Below, one piece after another: positions 42,135 to 50,054 of a stretch of 64,000 nt of DNA (the first letter of the stretch is position 1; each line of letters starts with the position of its first letter). The DNA is from Streptomyces sp. AA1529. GTDB lineage: Bacteria; Actinomycetota; Actinomycetes; Streptomycetales; Streptomycetaceae. Under the pieces are notes generated by a model. It worked only from the letters and a program-made list of their open reading frames with translations, had not been told where the DNA came from and did not search any database. The stretch covers positions 1 to 64,000 of the forward strand of contig NZ_ALAP01000002.1 of the NCBI RefSeq assembly GCF_000280905.1, read 5' to 3'. The translations under genes and the position numbers were made by a program.

Positions 42135-43852
42135 GCAGCCTCGCCCCGCGCGACCGGGCGGAGCCGGCCGGCGAGGACGGTGCCGGTTCCACCGGCGCCG
42201 CGTGGACGGCCGCCGACGACCGGACGTCCGAGACCCTCGACCTGCTGCGCGGCAAGCGCCGGGCCCACCGCAGCCGGCGCAACCGAGACCTGGCCGTCAC
42301 CGGTTACGCCGTGCTGCTGATGGCCGTCGGGTACGGCGGCACCCTGGGGTACCGCCTCGTCCGGCGACTCGAACGGCTCACCGCACAGGACGCCACCGCA
42401 GAGGCGGTGCGCAGCGCCCTGCCCGCCGTGCTGATGCTGCCGGCCTGCGCCCTCGCGCTGCTCGCCGTGCGGGACGCGTTGTGGCGCGGCCCGGTGCTGG
42501 TGCCCCGCTGCGACCTGGACTGGCTGCTGGCCCACCCGGTGCGCCGCAGCCGGGTGCTGCTGCCCGCGTTCCGGCTCTCCGCGGCCCTGACGGCCGCCGC
42601 GGGAGCGCTGTGTGCGATCGGCGGTGCCGTGCTGCTGCGGCTGAGCGGACTCGCCGAACTCGGGCCCGCACTGGCGCTGTGCCTGCCCGGCGGGGTCTGC
42701 CTGCCGCTGCTGGCCTGCGCGCTCGCCCTCCGCGTGGAGCGCGACGACGGTGCGGCCCGCCGGGCGCGCGCACTGACCCCGTACGCCGTACTGCTGCTGC
42801 TCCTGCTCGTCCTGCAGGCGGTGTGCGCGGCGCGGGGCAGCCGGTCGGCCCTCCTGGAGACGGTCGAACTGTGGTCCGGCCCCTGGGGCTGGGCCGCGCA
42901 ACCGGTCCTGCACGCGGCGGGCGTGCGCGCAGCGGGATGGCCCTGGGCCCTCGCGCTGCTGGCCACCGTTACCGCCGCCGCGCTCGGCCACGCACTCCGG
43001 TCGGTCGGAGCGCTCCCCACCCGGCGGCTGCGGGCGCGCGCCGCCACCGCGGCGACCGTCGCCTCGGTGCTGTGGTCGGCCGAACTGCGCGCGGCCAAGC
43101 TCGCCGTCGACGCAGCCCTCGCGGATGGTGCCTCCGGCAGCCTGCGCCGGCTGCCCCTGCCGCGCTCGCCCCGGCTCGTTGTCGTGCGGCGGGACGCGAT
43201 GGCCCTGCTGCGCGCTCCGGGGCGGGTGGTGAGCGCCGCACTGTGGACCGCGGCGGCGTCGGGCGCCGCGGGGCTCGCGGTGGCGTCGGCGGGCGCCGGG
43301 CGCATCGCCGCGCTCGCGATGGCGCTGGCGCTCGGCTGGTTCGCGGTGGGACGGCTCGCGGAGACCGCGCGACTGGAGGCGGACGACACCCGGCGCTCCT
43401 CCTGGTCGCCGTTCCGCCTCGGCAGCCTGATGCTGCAGCACGCGATCACGCCCGCGGTGGTCGGCGCGGTGCTCGCCCTCGCGGCGGCGGTTCCCTTCGC
43501 GCTGCGGGGCGGCGAGTGGGCGCTGCTGCTGATGCCGCTGTGCGCCCCGCCGTTCGCCGCCGCCGCGGTGCTGGCCGCGGTGCGCGGTCCCGTGCGGACT
43601 GAACTGCTCTCCCTGGGGCTGGTGACGCCTGCGGGGGACGCCAGCGTCTTCGTCTTCCTCTTCTGGTACGCGGCACCGTTCCTCGCCGCGGTCGCCCCGC
43701 TCACCGCCGGGCTCGCATCGAGCGGCGTCCTCGACCCGGGGGCGCGGGCACCGGACCTGGTGCGTCCGGTGGCGACAGCGGTCGGGCTCAGCTGCGCCCT
43801 GCTGTTCGCCGCCGCGCGGGGCGCCGCGAAGCTGCGCCGCCCGGCGCCCTGA
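42131..43852 (+). CDS. DUF6297-family membrane protein (ABC permease partner)
   Basis: This 573-residue integral membrane protein has about 12 hydrophobic segments from residue 57 onward and an Arg-rich cytoplasmic N-terminus (1-55). It is translationally coupled to the ABC ATPase gene (ATGA) and is the only membrane protein of that operon, so it is the likely permease. DUF6297 is an actinobacterial family without a defined substrate. The gene ends 9 bases before the convergent metallophosphoesterase gene, so both units must terminate within each other. Confidence 0.85.
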   Translation: MSSLAPRDRAEPAGEDGAGSTGAAWTAADDRTSETLDLLRGKRRAHRSRRNRDLAVTGYAVLLMAVGYGGTLGYRLVRRLERLTAQDATAEAVRSALPAVLMLPACALALLAVRDALWRGPVLVPRCDLDWLLAHPVRRSRVLLPAFRLSAALTAAAGALCAIGGAVLLRLSGLAELGPALALCLPGGVCLPLLACALALRVERDDGAARRARALTPYAVLLLLLLVLQAVCAARGSRSALLETVELWSGPWGWAAQPVLHAAGVRAAGWPWALALLATVTAAALGHALRSVGALPTRRLRARAATAATVASVLWSAELRAAKLAVDAALADGASGSLRRLPLPRSPRLVVVRRDAMALLRAPGRVVSAALWTAAASGAAGLAVASAGAGRIAALAMALALGWFAVGRLAETARLEADDTRRSSWSPFRLGSLMLQHAITPAVVGAVLALAAAVPFALRGGEWALLLMPLCAPPFAAAAVLAAVRGPVRTELLSLGLVTPAGDASVFVFLFWYAAPFLAAVAPLTAGLASSGVLDPGARAPDLVRPVATAVGLSCALLFAAARGAAKLRRPAP

Positions 43853-43861
43853 GCGGCCCGC

Positions 43862-44710
43862 TCACTCCTCCTCGGGCGCGGGCAGGATCTGCCGCAGCAG
43901 CCCGCGCGGATGTCCGCGGCGGCGCCACTCCCGGGGATAACCGATGGAGACCTCCTCGAAGCGGACCCCGTCGTGCCATGTGGTCCGGGGGATGTGGAGG
44001 TGGCCGTAGACGGCGGCGGCCACGTTGTAGCGCGTGTGCCAGTCGGCCGTCAGCTCCGTGCCGCACCACTGCGCGAACTCCGGATACCACATCACGTCCG
44101 TCGGCTCCCGCACCAGCGGCCAGTGGCTGACCAGGACCAGCGGGGTGCCGGGGTCGAGGGCGTCCAGCCGCTTCTCCGTCGCGGCCACCCGGTCCCGGCA
44201 CCAGTCGTCGACGGCCGGATACGGGTCCGGGTGCAGCAGGTACTCGTCCGTGCAGACGACGCCGGAGGCGTGCGCTGCGGCCAGCGACTCCTCCTTGGTG
44301 TGCGTCCCCGGGGCCCGGAAGGTGTAGTCGTACAGCTGGAAGACCGGCGCGATCACCACCTCGCCCGCCGGCCCGGCCCAGCGCGGGTAGGGGTCCTCGG
44401 GCGTCAGCACGCCCACCGCACGGCACATCTCGACCAGTTGCGCGTACCGTTCGGCGCCCCTGGACTGCACGGAATCGCCGTGCGGAGTCCACAGCTCGTG
44501 GTTGCCCGGTGTCCACACCACGCGCGCGAACCGGCCGGCGAGCAGCCGCAGCGCCCACTCCACCTCGTCGAACCGCTCGGCCACGTCCCCGGCGACGATC
44601 AGCCAGTCCTCGTCGGTGTGCGGGCGCAGCGACTCGGTGACGGGCTTGTTGGCCGTCATCCCCACGTGCAGATCGCTGACTGCCAGCAGCCGACCCCGGC
44701 CGGATGTCAT
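43862..44710 (-). CDS. Calcineurin-like metallophosphoesterase
   Basis: This 282-residue dinuclear-metal phosphoesterase has all five motifs: VSDLH (Asp13, His15), GDV (Asp42), GNHE (Asn70, His71), SHWP and GHLH. The fold is the metallophosphatase/phosphodiesterase class; the substrate (phosphoprotein, nucleotide or phospho-ester) cannot be read from the sequence. There is no signal peptide. It lies alone on the minus strand between a convergent exporter gene and the SpoIIE phosphatase gene 192 bases upstream. The start is the ATG at 44710. Confidence 0.92.
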   Translation of the reverse strand: MTSGRGRLLAVSDLHVGMTANKPVTESLRPHTDEDWLIVAGDVAERFDEVEWALRLLAGRFARVVWTPGNHELWTPHGDSVQSRGAERYAQLVEMCRAVGVLTPEDPYPRWAGPAGEVVIAPVFQLYDYTFRAPGTHTKEESLAAAHASGVVCTDEYLLHPDPYPAVDDWCRDRVAATEKRLDALDPGTPLVLVSHWPLVREPTDVMWYPEFAQWCGTELTADWHTRYNVAAAVYGHLHIPRTTWHDGVRFEEVSIGYPREWRRRGHPRGLLRQILPAPEEE

Positions 44711-44902
44711 GCGGCTCCCCCCTGCGTGTCCCGCTGTGTCCCCCGCTGCGTCCCGCTTCGTCCCTCAGCGGACTCCTGGGCGCAGCGCCGCGGCGCTGCC
44801 GCCGCTCCGTCCGCACCGACCCTAACGTCCGCCGCCGACGAGCGCTGCGGACGGGACGCAACGGGCGGCGTACGACGGCGCGTCGGCGGGGACTGTGCGG
44901 CC

Positions 44903-46147
44903 TCACTCCTCCGGGGGATCCTCGCGCGGGTTCGGCCTGGCGGCGGCGACACCGGGCCGGACCGCCCGGGCACGGTCCGCCGGGGAGATCCGCCGCAGGG
45001 TGAGGACGGCGAGGTCGTCCTGCTGGTAGGGATGGGAGAAGGCGCGCACGTCGTCGCGCAGCGCGCGGGCCAGCTCCCCGCCGGTCGTGTCCGCGGCGGC
45101 TCCCGCGGGCCCCACCAGGGCGGCGAGCCGCTCGGCCAGCGGATAGAAGGCACCGTGCCCGTCCCGGGCCTCGGACAGCCCGTCGGTGTACAGCAGCATG
45201 GTCGAGTCCGGGGGGAAGCAGACGCCCGCCGCGGAGCGCTCCTCGCGCACCAGCGACGCCAGCCCCAGCGGTACGCCCGTCGCACCGAGCCGCACAGCGT
45301 CGGGCGGCAGTGCGTCCCGGACCAGGAACGGTGTCAGGTGGCCGCAGTTGACCACCTGCGCCGTACCCCGGTCCAGCGGGTCGATCGAGACGACCAGGGC
45401 CGTGACGAACCGTTCGGCCTCACCCGAGTGGCGTGCGTAGGCGTTGTGCCGGACCACGGACGTCTCCAGCGCGCCGACCAGTCCGGTCAGCGCCGGCTCG
45501 CGGTGCGCGGCCTCCCGGAACCCGCCCAGCACGGCGAACGCCACACCCACCGCGGAGAGCCCCTTGCCCTGCACGTCGCCGATCAGCACCCGGGTGCCGT
45601 AGGGGGTGTCGGCCACGTCGTAGATGTCGCCGCCGAACAGCTTGTCCTCCTGCAGCGGCTCGAAGATCCCGTCCACCCGCACCTGGGACGTGAACTCGGG
45701 CAGCGGGTGCAGGATGTGCTGCTGGATGACGGCGGCGGTCGAGCGCAGCCGCAGCAGTTCGGTGTCCCGGGCGATCCGCCAGCGCGCCCCGAAGACCGCC
45801 AGCACGGCGAACAGCAGGGTGAGCACGAGCGTGATGGCGTCGTCCAGATGGTAGCCCGGGTTGCGGGCCACCGAGATGGCTCCTCCCGCCGTGGCCCAGA
45901 CGGAGGCGGCCTGGGTCTGCCGTACGGTGCCCACGCTCGCCGCGATGGCGGGGAGGAAGATCAGCAGACCGACCAGGCGCGTCTCGGATCCGGCCAGGAA
46001 GCTGAGCCCGAAGACCAGCAGGGTGAGACCGAGGACCCAGGCCAGGAAGGCCGGGGTGGAGAGCGCTTTGGGCTGCGGGTGCCCCAGGGCGCGCTGCGCC
46101 TGATCGGGGGACTGCTGCGGCCGCGGTCCGGCCTGCTGCTGTTCCAT
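44903..46147 (-). CDS. Membrane PP2C/SpoIIE-family serine phosphatase
   Basis: This 414-residue protein has two to four N-terminal membrane segments (about 32-120) and a coiled linker. A SpoIIE/PPM phosphatase domain (about 165-385) carries GGDIYDV, IGDVQGKGLSA and YTDGLSEARD with the metal-binding aspartates. Such enzymes dephosphorylate STAS anti-sigma antagonists. A STAS gene lies 106 bases upstream on the same strand and a HATPase kinase gene is divergent beyond it, giving all parts of a partner-switching module. The N-terminal membrane part suggests an envelope signal. Confidence 0.93.
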   Translation of the reverse strand: MEQQQAGPRPQQSPDQAQRALGHPQPKALSTPAFLAWVLGLTLLVFGLSFLAGSETRLVGLLIFLPAIAASVGTVRQTQAASVWATAGGAISVARNPGYHLDDAITLVLTLLFAVLAVFGARWRIARDTELLRLRSTAAVIQQHILHPLPEFTSQVRVDGIFEPLQEDKLFGGDIYDVADTPYGTRVLIGDVQGKGLSAVGVAFAVLGGFREAAHREPALTGLVGALETSVVRHNAYARHSGEAERFVTALVVSIDPLDRGTAQVVNCGHLTPFLVRDALPPDAVRLGATGVPLGLASLVREERSAAGVCFPPDSTMLLYTDGLSEARDGHGAFYPLAERLAALVGPAGAAADTTGGELARALRDDVRAFSHPYQQDDLAVLTLRRISPADRARAVRPGVAAARPNPREDPPEE

Positions 46148-46253
46148 GGCCCGTTCCTAGGGTGCGATGCGGCGAGGGTCTGCTGTGCGACCCTCCATCC
46201 TCACCCGCGTACGGCCCGCCGCCCGCCGCGACACCGCGTACGAGGCCCTCGGG

Positions 46254-46754
46254 TCAGGAGTCCCTGCCCTCGGGATCCCGCGGGAAGTGCGGGTTGTGGT
46301 CCTTCTGCCACGAGGTCTCCAGCGGCTCCGGACTGTGCAGCGGGATCTCCGGGCCGGCGCCGCCGGTGGGAGGCCAGTCCGGACGCTGGTCGGCGGGGAG
46401 GGAGCGGAGGGCCTCGCTGACGCTGGAGAACACCGGCAGCATCTCGGTGCTGCCGGTGAGCGCGAGCACCGCCGCGAGCCGCCGCCCCACACAGGCCAGC
46501 AGCAGGCTGCCGTCCCGGCGCTGCAGCAGCCAGCGCAGCGCGAGCAGGCAGTTGAGCCCCCGCGAGTCGCAGAAGACCAGCGCGGTGACGTCCAGCACCA
46601 GATGGCGGTAGCCGCTGGTGACCACGGCACCGATGCGGTCCAGGTAGAACTGTTCGGACCCCTGGTCCAGTTCGCCGCTGAAGCGGAGCACCGCGCACTC
46701 GTCCTTGACGGTCAGCGGCGTGATGGCCAGACGGTCGTTCTCCCGCGACCTCAA
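46254..46754 (-). CDS. STAS-domain anti-sigma factor antagonist
   Basis: This is a single STAS domain of about 166 residues. It contains AVLRFSGELDQGSEQFYLDR and LVFCDSRGLNCLLAL, where the Ser after CD is the usual phosphorylation site of SpoIIAA/RsbV proteins. A Pro-rich tail follows. The start is uncertain: TTG at 46754 has GGAGG four bases upstream; GTG at 46775 has none. It probably cycles between the SpoIIE phosphatase encoded downstream and the HATPase kinase encoded divergently. Confidence 0.85.
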   Translation of the reverse strand: MRSRENDRLAITPLTVKDECAVLRFSGELDQGSEQFYLDRIGAVVTSGYRHLVLDVTALVFCDSRGLNCLLALRWLLQRRDGSLLLACVGRRLAAVLALTGSTEMLPVFSSVSEALRSLPADQRPDWPPTGGAGPEIPLHSPEPLETSWQKDHNPHFPRDPEGRDS

Positions 46755-47270
46755 TCGGCCTCCGTCCCCCGGCACGGAGCCGGTGCTCTGCGGATCCGCC
46801 CAGGCGCGGATCCGCGGATTCCGAGTATTCCAAAGCCGGTGCCCTGCGAGGCCGCCCGTGCCCCTCACCCGCCCGCGCCTCTCACCCGCCAGTGCCTCTT
46901 CTGCACCAGTGATCGTACGTGCTGCCACCGGGCGCGAGAGCCGCTTCGCGCGGGACCGGCGGCCGTTTCCCCTGGTAACCCGCGGCGCGAGCGGTCGGCA
47001 TCGGCGGAGCTCCCGTCGCGGAAAAGATCGCCTGCGGTCTCCCGTAATGGTCTGACCTTTCCTCGTCCGCGCTCTTCGCGCCGGATGATGCATGAAGACG
47101 AAGGCCCCGGGTAACTGACCCTGCAGCCGTTCGAGCGTTCACATGGGGGACCGTTCGACGGCGGTGGGTATTCACGCAGAGCGCGGTACCCCGTTGGCAG
47201 AGGAAAGACCCCCACATTCGCGGGTCGGGCTGCTTTCGGCGGCAACACCCCGCGGAGACGGGAGACAAGC
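46755..47270. promoter_or_regulatory. 516-base divergent region with paired palindromes
   Basis: No gene is convincing. Two copies of the perfect 10-bp palindrome GCGGATCCGC lie at 46790-46799 and 46806-46815 (the second extends to CGCGGATCCGCG), 36-61 bases upstream of the STAS start. They may be an operator. CCGTTCGA occurs twice near 47127 and 47151. GGGTAT at 47166-47171 resembles the -10 used by SigB-type factors, but no matching -35 was found. Confidence 0.5.
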
Positions 47271-47693
47271 ATGGAACAGGCAGCGGCCCTCCGGGACGAA
47301 GAGGGTGTGACAGCGGACACAGCTCGGACGCGGTATTTGCGCAGCAGTTTCCAGGCGCGCGGGATCACGCGGAATTTCCTGGCCACGGTCTCGCCCCCGC
47401 CCTCGTCCGACGCCGTGGAGACCGTCCTGTTGGTCGTGTCCGAGCTGGTGACCAACGCGCTTCGGCACGGCCGGGGGGTCCGGGACTTCCGGCTGAGTGC
47501 CGGGCACGACTCCGTCACGGTCGAGGTCGCCGATTCCAGTCCGGTGCTTCCCCGGGACCGCAGCCCGCAGGATTTCGCCGAGGCGGAAGGCGGCGGTTTC
47601 GGCTGGCCCATCGTCTGCCGTCTGGCCCGCGACCTCACCATTCGGCTGCACCCCGACACCGGAAAGATCATCCGTGCGAATATCCCGCTGTAG
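47271..47693 (+). CDS. HATPase_c anti-sigma regulatory kinase (RsbW-like)
   Basis: This 140-residue GHKL domain has an N-box ELVTNALRHG, a G1-like VADSSP and a glycine motif GGGFGWPIV. It matches the RsbW/SpoIIAB-like family that phosphorylates STAS proteins and may hold a sigma factor. GGGAGAC lies six bases before the ATG. Divergent neighbours encode a STAS protein and a SpoIIE phosphatase. No sigma factor gene is in the window, so its output is unknown. Confidence 0.88.
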   Translation: MEQAAALRDEEGVTADTARTRYLRSSFQARGITRNFLATVSPPPSSDAVETVLLVVSELVTNALRHGRGVRDFRLSAGHDSVTVEVADSSPVLPRDRSPQDFAEAEGGGFGWPIVCRLARDLTIRLHPDTGKIIRANIPL

Positions 47694-47896
47694 CGGCGCG
47701 TCGAACGCTGCGGCGGACGGCGAACTCCCTTATCGGAAAAGCGTGTTCCCGTCTCGACGCTGAGAAGGAATGGGTGGCCCGCGGGGCCGGGCCGGGGTCC
47801 GGGAAATCGAGCGGCCCGGAAGCCGTATTGAGCCGCGAATGCGCGGCAGCACCCCGGCCGCGGTGACACCGGACGGACACTCCGCGCAGCGGCGGC

Positions 47897-47938
47897 CTCC
47901 CCGCGCCCGCGCTGTCGCTCCCCGCGCCCGCGCTGTCG
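47897..47938. repeat. Perfect 21-bp tandem duplication
   Basis: Two adjacent identical 21-base copies (47897-47917, 47918-47938) of a C/G-rich unit lie in the gene-free region. No function is evident; it may be a variable-number repeat. Confidence 0.85.
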
Positions 47939-48303
47939 TCGCGCGCCTCCGTGCCCCCTCGGTCCCCGGTCCGTTCCCGCACCCCGGGCGACGGCGCGGT
48001 TCGCAGGTACGGGACGGTTCGCGTCCCCTCCCGGCATCGGGACGCCCGGTGCCGCCGCCCGGACGCCGTCCAGGAGCCCGCCGGGCCCGCACCGCCCGGG
48101 GCCCGCACTCCTCGTGCCTGCTCCGCCGAATTCGTGCTCTGCCGGGTTCCCGCTCCGCCGAAGGGCGCGCCACCGCCTCCGGCGGATTCCACGCGCCCCC
48201 TCGCCCAGGCGGAGCGCACACGTGCCGAGGCCCGCCGAGTGCGCGCCTCCCCGCCCGGCGCGCGCACCGGCCCCGCTCCGCCCCGCCGCCCTGTGTCGTC
48301 ACG

Positions 48304-48333
48304 TGCCTCCCCCTGCCTCCCCCTGCCTCCCCC
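48304..48333. repeat. 10-bp tandem repeat, three copies
   Basis: TGCCTCCCCC is repeated three times without error, followed by degenerate C-rich sequence. It is a low-complexity polypyrimidine tract in the gene-free region. Confidence 0.85.
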
Positions 48334-48500
48334 TGTCGCGCCCTGCCGCCCCTTGCGCCCCCGCGTGCTTCCCGCCGGGGCCGCCGAGTGGGAGTCACCG
48401 CAGCGGAGGGTGGGAAAGCCGATTACTGAGAGCGCACCATTCCTAAAGGCTTCGCGCTGCATGGCGCGCCTGGGCCGGAGAAAGGAGAACCCGCTCCGGT

Positions 48501-49667
48501 ATGACGACTTACGACCTCTCTGACGTCCCTGCCGCCGCACCCTCCCTGCTGGCGTACGCGCATGAGCGGACCGAACCCGTACTCAGGGAGGCCGTCGCAG
48601 CACTCCAACCCGAGCTGCGGCGGGTCTGCGGCTACCACTTCGGCTGGACCAGGCCGGACGGCAGCCCCACCTACGGCGTCACCCCGGGCCCGTATCCGCA
48701 CGCGGCGCTCGCCCTGCACGCGGCGGGCGCGGGCGAGCCGGAACGGAACGGCGGAGCGCCGGAGACCTCCACGGCCGCGGCACTGCCGGGGGCCGCGGCC
48801 GTGGAACTCGTCCACAACTGGGCCGTGCTGCACGACGACGTGATGGACGGGGAAGCGCTGCGGCGGGGCCGTTCAGCCGTGTGGGCCGTCTACGGCACCG
48901 GTTGGGCCGTGCTGGCCGGGGACGCCCTGCTGGGCGCCGCCACCCGCTGCCTGCTGGCGTCCGGGCAGCCGGACGGCACCCGGGCGGCGGAAGGGACGCA
49001 GCTGTCCGCGGCCCGGGACGCGGCCGCCGAGGCGGAGATACTGGAGAACGACGAGGCGGTGGGGGAGGAGCGGGCCGCCGTACTGCGCTTGCTGTCCCGG
49101 ACGACGTCGCGGCTGATCAGCGGCCGCTCGGCCGAACTGGCGCTGCGCCGCCGGGCCCCGGAGGGGATCAGCGTGGCGGAGTACGCGGCGGTCGCGGCGG
49201 CCCGCACCAGCTCGCTGCTGGAGTGCGCGCTGGCGGCGGGGGCGCTGCTGGGCGGCGCGGAGGAGCGGGTCGTCGAGGCGCTGACGCGGGCGGGCCACCA
49301 TCTGGGGGTGGCCGCACAGGCGGAGCGCGACATCGAGGACCTCTGGTCGGGGACCGCGCTGAGCGGCCGGCCGGTGATGAGCGGCTTACGCGAGGGCGGT
49401 CCGAGCCTTCCGCTGATCACCGCGCTGCGTGCGGTCAACCCGGCCGCTCGCACTCTCGCCCGGTCGCTGGGCGGCGGCCCCGCCTGTCCGCCGCCCCCGG
49501 ACGAGCTCGCCGACCTCATCGAGACCGCGGGCGGACGCGCCGCCGCGCACGAGATCTCGGCCTGGCAGCTTGCCGAGGCGTACGCGCAGTTGGACAAGGC
49601 CTCGCTGCCTGCCGCCTCGCACACGGCGCTCCGCGCACTCTTCCGGCACACCGTCACCCGCTCCTGA
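48501..49667 (+). CDS. Polyprenyl synthetase with TTA codon
   Basis: This 388-residue trans-prenyltransferase fold makes linear prenyl diphosphates. The first aspartate motif is intact: HDDVMD (Asp112, Asp113, Asp116), followed by RRGRSAVW. The second is atypical: AERDIEDLW (Asp277, Asp280) instead of DDxxD. Chain length (GPP, FPP or GGPP) cannot be read. An in-frame TTA at 49386-49388 (codon 296) is the only TTA I found in a called gene; in Streptomyces that makes translation depend on the bldA tRNA. The ribosome site (AAAGGAG) is 13 bases from the ATG. A very strong inverted repeat follows. No terpene cyclase is nearby, though some related prenyltransferases are encapsulin cargo. Confidence 0.9.
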   Translation: MTTYDLSDVPAAAPSLLAYAHERTEPVLREAVAALQPELRRVCGYHFGWTRPDGSPTYGVTPGPYPHAALALHAAGAGEPERNGGAPETSTAAALPGAAAVELVHNWAVLHDDVMDGEALRRGRSAVWAVYGTGWAVLAGDALLGAATRCLLASGQPDGTRAAEGTQLSAARDAAAEAEILENDEAVGEERAAVLRLLSRTTSRLISGRSAELALRRRAPEGISVAEYAAVAAARTSSLLECALAAGALLGGAEERVVEALTRAGHHLGVAAQAERDIEDLWSGTALSGRPVMSGLREGGPSLPLITALRAVNPAARTLARSLGGGPACPPPPDELADLIETAGGRAAAHEISAWQLAEAYAQLDKASLPAASHTALRALFRHTVTRS

Positions 49668-49734
49668 GCCGGGCCGCCGACCGGCCCAGTACGACGAAGG
49701 CCGCGGGCCGCGACCGACATGCAGAGGGGGACGA

Positions 49735-49791
49735 GCAGCGGAGCGGCCGTCGGCTGGTCCACCGTGGACCAGCCGACGGCCGCCCCGCTGC
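49735..49791. terminator. 57-bp near-perfect inverted repeat
   Basis: The inner arms, 49743-49762 and 49764-49783, are 20-bp perfect complements around a single C at 49763. Outside one mismatch (49742/49784), seven more pairs extend the arms to 49735 and 49791. It begins 68 bases after the polyprenyl synthetase stop. It is far longer than the other hairpins in the window. A terminator is the simplest role, but a protein target, a replication or recombination scar, or a structured RNA is possible. Confidence 0.7.
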
Positions 49792-50013
49792 GCTGCCGGT
49801 GCGCGGGTGTCCTGGCGCGCGGCACGGAGGGCGGTCGCGGAAGCCTCCTGGGGGCGCCGGCGGAGGGCGTCCGAGCTGTGCATTGTCGATCGCGGCCAGG
49901 GCGGTGCGCCTCGTCGGCGACGAGGATCGACGACTGCCTCGAACGAGTGACCGGGTGGATCTTGTGGGCCGTTCGGCGGTGGAAGCGGTGTCGCTGCGTG
50001 GCAGCGGGGACGA

Positions 50014-50043
50014 GTGACGAAGTCAGTTAATAGGACTTATATG
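50014..50043 (+). promoter_or_regulatory. AT-rich promoter of the capA-like gene
   Basis: GTGACG (50014-50019) and TATATG (50038-50043) are separated by 18 bases and fit a sigma-70-type promoter. Transcription would begin near 50050, five bases before ATG 50055, giving an almost leaderless message. AAGTCA (50020-50025) and TGACTT (50042-50047) are inverted repeats flanking the -10, with GACTT again at 50034, so an operator is likely. The rest of 49792-50013 shows no gene. Confidence 0.55.
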
Positions 50044-50054
50044 ACTTTCTCGTC

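Larger units (their letters stand above)
47694..48500. other. 807-base region with no supported gene
   Basis: Both strands hold long open frames, but all are Arg/Gly/Pro/Ala-rich, low-complexity and without a ribosome site. I call none of them. The region is unusually C-rich on the plus strand and carries two tandem repeats (47897-47938 and 48304-48333). It separates the partner-switching genes from the polyprenyl synthetase. It may hold a long 5' untranslated region or be eroded DNA. Confidence 0.6.

Noticed and set aside
44717..44768. Degenerate tgcgtcccgc-like repeats upstream of the metallophosphoesterase gene
   Set aside because: The units are too divergent and short to separate from GC-rich low complexity.
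47668..48540. 290-residue minus-strand frame in the gene-free region
   Set aside because: It is Arg/Gly/Ser/Ala low-complexity sequence with no ribosome site and overlaps two real genes.
48501..50017. Other-frame and opposite-strand ORFs around the polyprenyl synthetase
   Set aside because: They lack ribosome sites and domain content, while the called frame has DDxxD and normal codon use.
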